From Epiperipatus broadwayi (lineage: Eukaryota; Onychophora; Udeonychophora; Euonychophora; Peripatidae), in the NCBI GenBank assembly GCA_028023455.1, contig JAQFVV010006425.1:746001-810000 (forward strand): 64,000 nucleotides of DNA. The letters run 5' to 3'. Shown piece by piece: positions 57,901-64,000 of the stretch. Every line of letters starts with the position of its first letter. Within the stretch, counting starts at the first letter, position 1. Position numbers and translations under genes: made by a program. A model generated the notes under the pieces. It saw only the letters and a program-made list of their open reading frames with translations, searched no databases and had not been told where the DNA came from.

Positions 57901-58202
57901 GCAATTTGAGTCAATGAATAGTATTTTGAACAATGTGATTTGTGAATTCTTGCTGATTATGATTGCCACCCCTCCAGAAGCTGAATAAGAGAAGGAGTAG
58001 TGAAAATATACAAAACAAGGAGTAGTGAAAATATCCAAAACTATGTATCATATCAATTATGCCGTGATTCTGACTGCAAATGTAATTTAGTCTCACTAAG
58101 ACATAAAATATCAGGTCTATGAGAATGAAACCAATGTGACAAAGCATATGCCCCGTCACGAGAATTTAAGCCTCGTATATTGACAGATACAATATTAATC
58201 AT
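54948..58202 (-). pseudogene. LINE ORF2 (APE endonuclease and reverse transcriptase), broken
   Basis: Starts MINIVSVNIRGLNS at 58202. Endonuclease motifs CLSETKL (about 58105), GDFNHT (about 57760), SLIDLLFFS and SDHYALEI (about 57565) are present. RT follows: LRPISMVPL, AFAGAFDCV (motif A), PQGSPPSALLF (motif B), SYMDDVVVF (motif C, about 56190), FLGFSI. A CTLC...ESIEHILYQC cluster near 55280 marks the C-terminus and the stop is at 54948. Damage: a shift near 58060, a 25-bp tandem duplication at 57992-58041, and a shift near 57110. In motif A the first aspartate (usual form VxLDFxxAFDxV) is alanine, which removes a metal-binding residue. Confidence 0.85.
57992..58041. repeat. 25-bp tandem duplication inside the LINE endonuclease
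   Basis: 57992-58016 and 58017-58041 differ at one base (ATATAC/ATATCC). 25 is not a multiple of three, so this breaks the ORF2 frame. Confidence 0.9.
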
Positions 58203-60954
58203 TTTCTGATTTATTTGAATTATTAGCATCCTGACAATCCACTTCAACTTGGAGTTGGCTATTGAAATTCCAGTCACTCTTGTAATGGAGGATATCCTTT
58301 TCTGAGTCATGATTAACAAGGGAGGAAGACAAACTGAAATCTTCCAGTTGTAATACCTCTTCACAATCATTATGATTATACTGATCTGTAGATATAGTCT
58401 TCAAAGAGGTATCTGTCATGCTTAGATCAATTAATGTTTCTGAAAGACTAGGGCTTTCGCATTTTAATTTTTTTGCTCCAGAAGTATGACCCAAATGAGT
58501 ATTGTGATTAAGGTTAAGGATATCATCTATAACAACACTTTCTGCAGAAGAGGAAGAGTTTGACTGATGTGACTTATTTTTCCTGTTTCTGTTTTTGCAC
58601 TTTCGGAGAGGGGGAAGAGAGTGAATGGAGGTTTTGGGTTGAAATTCTTTATCAGAATCAATAAGGCTGTATTCAGACTGAAGTTCAGCAGGACAATCAG
58701 CTATCTTCTCTCCAGCACTGGCTTCAGTTTGATTTGACGACTGAAAATTGAATGAGTTATCTATGTCATTCAAAGGCTCAGTGTATTTTAATTTAGTATT
58801 TGAAGAAACTGTATTCAGATTTCTGCATAAACTTCCTTCAAAATTTATCGACGTTCCCTGGGGAATTAGAGTTGTGGATGATAAAGAAGTCTCAAAATCT
58901 TTAATTATACATTTGTGAAACTTTTTCTTTATTAGACCACATTGATGGCATGAATGTTCAGGGCATGTTTTCATGATATGTCCTCTTTTTGAGCAATGGA
59001 AGCACTGTGGTGCAACTCCACACATATTAATTATGATGGGAGATTCATTTAATTGAATAAGCCCTGGAATGGATAATGGAGAAATATCTTTTGCAAGTAC
59101 AATTTTAAAAAAAGCAGTGTTTGTAAAAACTTCACAGTCAATGTTTCTTAAATGAGAATAAACAAATGATATTATTTTCCCATAGGGGCTGAGAATTCTT
59201 TGTAGTTCTGTTCTGTCAAAGTTAATACCACAATTGCGTACAAATCCATCAATAGATGTTGGACGATTTATATCAACTGAGATTAAATAACGACCTTCTA
59301 GTGTTTTGTGATTGTTTCTAAATGCTTCTTTAGCAACCGCATTCTTAAACTGTATCACAATATACCTATTGTTTGGATGAAATAAAATCTTAAACACTGA
59401 AGGCCAAATGCCATATTCTTTAAATAATGTGAATAAAACCTGAGTTGGAAATTTGTAAAGTTTTCTGTTGTTATCCATGGTTGTTAAAATGACAGCATTT
59501 GGATCTTTATAATTCATGAAAGATCTCATCAGTATAGCAGGAATGGATTGTTGGAAACTTTCAGTGATTATATTAAATCTATATAAATCACAATCAGAAT
59601 TAGTATTGATAGTAGTAAGACAGTTCTCAATGGATTGTGTTGTAGAGTTCATATTATCTAAATCTAGAATTTGAATACCTTTGTGATAATCTTCAATATT
59701 TGATATTACATCACTTCTTCTTTTCTCACTAGCTGAGTTCAAAGTTGATATTTTTGAATTGGCTGCAGCTTTATCAGCATAAGATAAAGACTTAGAAATA
59801 TTAGGTTGCAACATATTATTATTAGTGAATTTTAAATTGAAAGTATGATCTGATGTTGTGTTTTTATTTAACACTGGAAAGTCCTCTTTATATTTGAAGT
59901 TATGCATCTTCTGAGATGTAGTTGAATTTTCATTGTAATTATAATTAGTTAAACACTGTGTTATTAGATTGTTGATTAGAATTTTCAATGATAAACTGTG
60001 ATAAGTTTGTCTTTCAAACATATTCTGAGAATCAAGTCCAGAGCAACTTGCAGACAGATTGATTGAATTAGGAATCCTTGTATAGTCTTTGAAGACTTCA
60101 GTCTTCATTTGAAGCTATTTTTGTAAACATTTTTTTTTATTGATTATATTAGAGTTATCATATAAAATTTGATGTTCCAGAGATTTATTACTGAAACATG
60201 TATGAGCTTGTGTAGATGGGAAATTTATAGATTCAGATCCTCTAAATGTATCCTCATCATCCAAATTTGTGTTAATAAGGTTTAATTCATCAGAATTTGC
60301 GTAGTAATCTACTCCATGAATTTTAGCGCTGCTTAAAATTTTTTTTTTTGCTTTAATGGCGGCACCATTATTGTATCTGTTTTTTGAGAACTTTTTTCAG
60401 GAAAGATATAAAAATCTGATTTTTTATCAGGGTTGTAGCCCTCAAAAAAAAAAACATATTATCCATATTATATTTTTTATTCGCATTAATATTTAAGCTG
60501 TCATCCGAGTTCTGCAAGGTTTTACCGCATTTCGGCAATTCCGGAGAGACTCGTTCATACCGTAACTCAAAATTTTCGTTAGTTTTCTTAATAGAACTTT
60601 TTTTTCCAATGCTTGACTTACTTGTTTTTTTTTAAGATTAATGGTTTTTGAACTTGTCCCTATTATGGTAACATTTGAAGCTTTAGGAACCTGTTTTAAG
60701 TTATCAGAACTTTGTTTAAACTTTACGTTATTGATTTTCTGTTTTATGTCTATTTCTTCGTTAATATTTTCAATCGAGATTGCCTTTATCAATTGATTTA
60801 AATATTTCTTAGGACTAGTATTTAATTTTCTAGTTGATTATTTACTATACATTTTCATAACAGGCTTGCAAATTTTTTCACGTTCTTTTTCAAGAACTGG
60901 AGTTTCACTTGTATTTCTTGAGTTAACTAAGATCTTTTTTTTTGAGGTTGCCAT
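58195..60954 (-). pseudogene. LINE ORF1 (nucleic-acid-binding, CCHC), broken
   Basis: ORF1 proteins of LINEs bind the element RNA and act as chaperones during insertion. The longest open part (60108-58195, 637 codons) has a Ser/Asn-rich N-terminal part, a region at residues about 270-340 that looks RRM-like (DGFVRNCGINF, ILSPYGKIISF), a zinc knuckle CFHCSKRGHIMKTC (CX2CX4HX4C, about residue 365), a degenerate second one (CHQCGLIKKKFHKC), and an acidic/Ser-rich tail. Upstream, a frame from ATG 60954 (MATSKKKILVNS) runs in the same register with one in-frame TAA at 60840-60838 and continues to 60495. A shift near the A run at 60341-60350 and a return before 60108 follow. The ancestral ORF1 was probably about 900 codons. 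Confidence 0.75.
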
Positions 60955-61180
60955 TAGCGTTCAGAACGTATGGCTAGCCACAAATAGTGACTAAATATAT
61001 CTTAATATATTTCAATTTTTTAGAAAATATTATAAATAGAGATAAAAGTACTTACTTGATTTTTTTATAACTTTTATTTTTTAAATATCAAACTTAAAAG
61101 GTGCAAATAGGACTGCTCAGGAGGAGATCTTAGAAGTAAACAAATCCAACATGAAAACCGGAAGCAGATTCTGTCCTTAA

Positions 61181-62139
61181 TTTATCATTCTTATTTTTCT
61201 CATAATGAAACAAACAATTTAAATATGCAGCAGTTCTTCATCCACAGTTATTTAATTCCAAGTCTTTCTTTAGACACTTGGAACCATGGATAAAAGCTAA
61301 TTCTGTATAACATGTTTTTAACACATATACACACAGCTATAGTGCAATTTAATTTTTAAATGTCAACATTTAGACAAAACAATAATTAACAAAAAATTGT
61401 ATAATGCATAGGTGTGTTTTTTTAGTTATTAAAGTTGTATAATAATTGTATAGAGATAAAGTAAAATTGTTATACGATTATTAAAAAATGAATAATGATG
61501 ATGATATGAAAGAGGGTTTGATGATATAATTTAATTGAAAAGGCTAGCTCAGCAAAAATGCATTTTGGAAATTTGTTTTTATATTATACATAAATCAGAA
61601 AACCGGTAAAAGATGATAGTGTTGCTCATTTTATATATATAGATAATAAAGTTTAATTTTGACTTAATGATGCAAAATAAGTTTTTATTAATTTTATTGT
61701 TTAAAACTAATTGGAAAAATAAAATCCTCAACATGAAACGATTTTTTTTTTCTTTTTCCACATTATATTGTTATTTTTAGACTGGCAATGTCAACACGAA
61801 TTGTTGCAGGCGTTTAATGAGATCTGTGTTAAAAGATAACTATAACAAGTTGAAATTTATTTAGTCGATTTATAAATAAAAATAGTATTTTTTTACATAG
61901 CTTAAATGTCACGATTTTCTATTTTTACAACAACATGTTTTATAAATATAGAATTATTCATAAATGAAAAATGTGTTTTATTCTGAGAATGCAATGTTAC
62001 TTGAGGATAAGAGTACAGTATAAGAATTTCTGAATTTTTTCTATATTAAATGTCAGTCTAGATATTACAGAAAATGACAATAAAAACAACAATGGATATG
62101 AAAAATATTCAAACGTTTCATGAATTTTCTTTTATGATA
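61181..62139. other. AT-rich stretch between LINE and Penelope element
   Basis: No supported feature. The minus frame 61579-61761 has no domain. Confidence 0.4.
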
Positions 62140-63300
62140 TATTAGCCTAAAAACGATTTACTCGCTGACGAAGAAGCTTCCAAATAAACAAAACAAATTT
62201 CGCATAAAACTATTAAATGGGCCAAGCGCTTTCGAGGTTTGCCCTCATATTCATAGCTGACGAATGTAATAAATCTTTGCGTAGTGTTATTAAATAACAA
62301 GTATGCAAATGTAAATGCAAATCAGTTTGACCATTTTTTTGAAATGGAAAAACACGTGTCGCGTCTATTGATAGAATTGTTGTCGCAAACAATAAAGTAC
62401 GCCTCTTTGATCTTTCTCTTACAGTCGTTGGTTTCAGGGCATACAATCCTGGGGTTGCCTGGTTCGAACACATGGCCAGTCTGCTTTTCATGTTCCAGAA
62501 ATATTGAAAAGTTATTGCTGTTCTTTTTTGCTCTTCTATAGGTATACAAGTGTTGAGCAGCTCTGTTGTGAACAGTGGCCTTAGTTTCCCCATAGTATAT
62601 GGCTTTGCATCCGGCCTGTGGACATGACATGCTGTAGATCACCTGGGGTGTTTGAGATCGGTCTGTTCTATCCTTTGAATTATTAATGAGTCTGTTAGAA
62701 TTAGGGGGAGTACGAAAACCAACCTTAAATTCCCCAGTTAGAGTCTTTATTATCTGTTGTGATACTTTGGGAATATAAGGGAGTGTAATTTGAGGCTTAT
62801 CCTTATTTTTGTGGTTAGCTATTAGTTTACTGTGAAATTGCTTAATTTTCTTTGCAATTGATCTGTAGCTGAAACCTATGCTAAGCAAATCATTTATATA
62901 AATTGCGATGTTGGTCTTTCTATCGGCTTCAAATTTACATAAATTTTGATTTCTAAATAAAAACGCATTGAGCCCTGCGAATTTATGTGCAGTAGATGAC
63001 ATGGATTTCGGGTGAGTAAAGCCTCGGATCTCAAGGGGTTTAACTATCATACTATAATGCAGATCTCTGTTTTCTCTATGGACCAGCAAATCCAAATATT
63101 TAAGCTTCTGCCCTTCATTCTCCCAAGTAGTGTTTATGATCAATTTAGACTGTAGTTGTAATTCATTTTGAATATTGACAATTACATTTTTTGGCGCTGC
63201 CATAAATACATCGTCTACATAGTGCACGTAAATTAATCCAGCAACTTTAGCAGTGTGTTTAACAATGGTATGTTCAAATTTAGCTGGCACCTTCACACTA
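62140..63300 (-). mobile_element. Penelope-like element, 5'-truncated, with GIY-YIG endonuclease
   Basis: One minus-strand ORF with the end of a reverse transcriptase and a GIY-YIG endonuclease (next entry), followed by a 3' region of about 180 bp. That region holds a stem-loop GAGG-GCAAA-CCTC immediately followed by GAAAGCGC (near 62245-62220), the position at which Penelope-like elements commonly carry a hammerhead or its relic. The part encoding RT motifs before motif C is missing, so the copy is truncated near 63300. Its G+C is higher than the surroundings. Confidence 0.85.
62322..63296 (-). pseudogene. Penelope-like polyprotein C-terminal part (RT motif C to GIY-YIG)
   Basis: 324 codons without interruption from a GTG at 63296. 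IYVHYVDDVFMA (residues about 22-33) is RT motif C. LKYLDLLVHR (about 65-75) is the LxFLDxxV motif that follows it in this class. Residues about 219-260 form the GIY-YIG core: VIYSMSC, GCKAIYYGET and HNRAAQH with its Arg. The Cys spacing matches the zinc-finger-like insertion known in Penelope endonucleases. The end DNNSINRRDTCFSISKKW is the normal family terminus, so only the N-terminal part is absent. The open frame 62213-62593 on the same strand is another register of the same DNA. Confidence 0.85.
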
Positions 63301-63419
63301 AGTAATTTAACGTTATATATTTTCTGAAAATGATTATATACAATGAAAATTTTTAAAAAATATCTAAGATAATAAAAAAAAAAACTGTTAATAATTAAAG
63401 TAACACAGGTTAATCGTGT

Positions 63420-63554
63420 GTATCAAATATTAATATGTCATTAGCAACAGTAGTTGACCACAATAAGTTTTGTCATTCCAAAATAAAAACAAACGACCCT
63501 TGATCTTTTGTTGTGAGTAGCTACTATTGCTAATGACGTATTAATATTTGATAC
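63420..63554. repeat. Inverted repeat, 34-bp arms (MITE-like)
   Basis: 63420-63453 and 63521-63554 are inverted copies with two mismatches (GTATCAAATATTAATA, GTCATTAGCAA). Weaker similarity extends outward to about 63390 and 63590 and inward, so an element of roughly 200 bp is plausible. Lies next to the truncated end of the Penelope element. Confidence 0.65.
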
Positions 63555-64000
63555 ATATTTTAAACTGCTTTATTATAATTAAAAACAGCTACTTATTATC
63601 GTAAGGTCTATTTTTTTTTAATTTTCATTGTATGTAATCATTTTCAAAAATATATATCATTTAGTTACTTATTGTGTTGGTGTTTCCTAAATTTGAACAT
63701 TCTTGATTTCTTTCTAAACAGATTAATGTATAATATATCACACGAGAAAATTTATGAAATGTTTGGATATTTTTCAAGTTTATTGTTGTTTTTATTGTCA
63801 TTTTTTGTAATATCTAGACTGACAGTTAATATAGAATATATATATATTTTATACCCATATTATCAAGTGATATTGCATTCTTAGCAAGAAAACACTTTTT
63901 TGCATTTATGAATATTTTTATATCTATAAAACATGAAGTCGTCAATTATACAACAGAAAATTATGATACTTAAGTCTGTATTAAAAAATATTTTTATTTA
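63555..64000. other. AT-rich stretch, nothing recognised
   Basis: The plus frame 63672-63884 is hydrophobic (Leu/Phe/Ile) but has no recognisable domain or gene context. Confidence 0.4.

Larger units (their letters stand above)
54703..61180 (-). mobile_element. Nearly full-length two-ORF non-LTR retrotransposon (LINE), inactive
   Basis: Minus-strand element ending in a poly(A) tail (54718-54703 as T on the plus strand). ORF1 carries a CCHC zinc knuckle, and ORF2 has an APE-type endonuclease, reverse transcriptase and a C-terminal Cys/His cluster. ORF1 and ORF2 overlap in ATGATTAA (58202-58195). The 5' end is placed near 61180 because G+C drops there and because GAATGATAAATTAA upstream loosely matches GAATCTAAATAAAA after the tail, a possible aged target duplication. 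G+C is higher than in the flanks. The domain set (CCHC ORF1, APE endonuclease, no RNase H seen) suggests the L1/Tx1 side of the LINE tree, but the clade is not certain. Confidence 0.85.

Noticed and set aside
62213-62593. 126-codon minus frame
   Set aside because: Alternative register of the Penelope ORF, whose own frame shows the GIY-YIG core and normal C-terminus.

Overview
The window is AT-rich (roughly three quarters A+T) eukaryotic DNA. It looks like an intergenic or intronic stretch of an invertebrate animal genome. No cellular gene with recognisable domains is present. Everything I can identify is a repeat: non-LTR retrotransposons (one nearly full-length two-ORF LINE, several RTE-clade relics), two Penelope-like elements with GIY-YIG endonuclease, tRNA-derived SINEs with target-site duplications, foldback/MITE-like hairpins and (AT)n microsatellites. 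The species cannot be fixed from the sequence. The mix of Penelope-like, RTE, tRNA-SINE and ribozyme-bearing repeats fits many invertebrates.

The main finding is that three unrelated repeat families carry the conserved core of a type I hammerhead self-cleaving ribozyme (CUGANGA, stem II, GAAA, very short stem III, NUH, stem I). (1) At 668-1419 two direct repeats of about 325 bp, offset by 427 bp, each carry one on the minus strand; the right copy (1268-1306) has an intact core. This is the architecture of a retrozyme. (2) At 6913-7650, and again at 29400-29710 on the other strand, a SINE-like repeat joins a hammerhead to a tRNA-like A box/B box pair. The plus-strand copy at 6921-6964 keeps the full core. 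(3) At 38350-38560 and 50029-50780 a head-to-head repeat carries more decayed hammerhead-like cores. A related stem-loop followed by GAAA lies just behind the Penelope-like ORF at 62.2 kb.

Layout. 1-45: 3' tail of an RTE element. 668-1419: retrozyme pair. 3142-4439: a 1.3 kb foldback element flanked by TTAA. 6062-6442: diverged tandem repeat. 6913-7650: ribozyme SINE pair. 8690-8790, 28899-29006, 33301-33377, 53706-53797: short tRNA-like SINEs. 19017-19800, 30382-30720, 32920-33215, 33945-36020: RTE relics. 22250-23700: LINE relic. 27261-27464: a TATA box and a 50-codon ORF with a signal-peptide-like start, the only candidate for a host gene. 41855-43065: a cluster of hairpins around a Penelope-like relic. 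44940-47060: inverted SINEs and hairpin elements. 49106-49192: perfect 27-bp inverted repeat. 50029-51138: ribozyme repeat and paired microsatellites. 51780-52560: LINE relic. 54703-61180: LINE on the minus strand, dead by frameshifts, a stop and loss of an RT catalytic aspartate. 62140-63300: Penelope-like element, 5'-truncated.

The autonomous elements (LINE, RTE, Penelope) could have supplied reverse transcriptase to the non-autonomous SINEs and ribozyme repeats, but all copies here look old and inactive. The remaining DNA is AT-rich sequence in which I see no supported feature.
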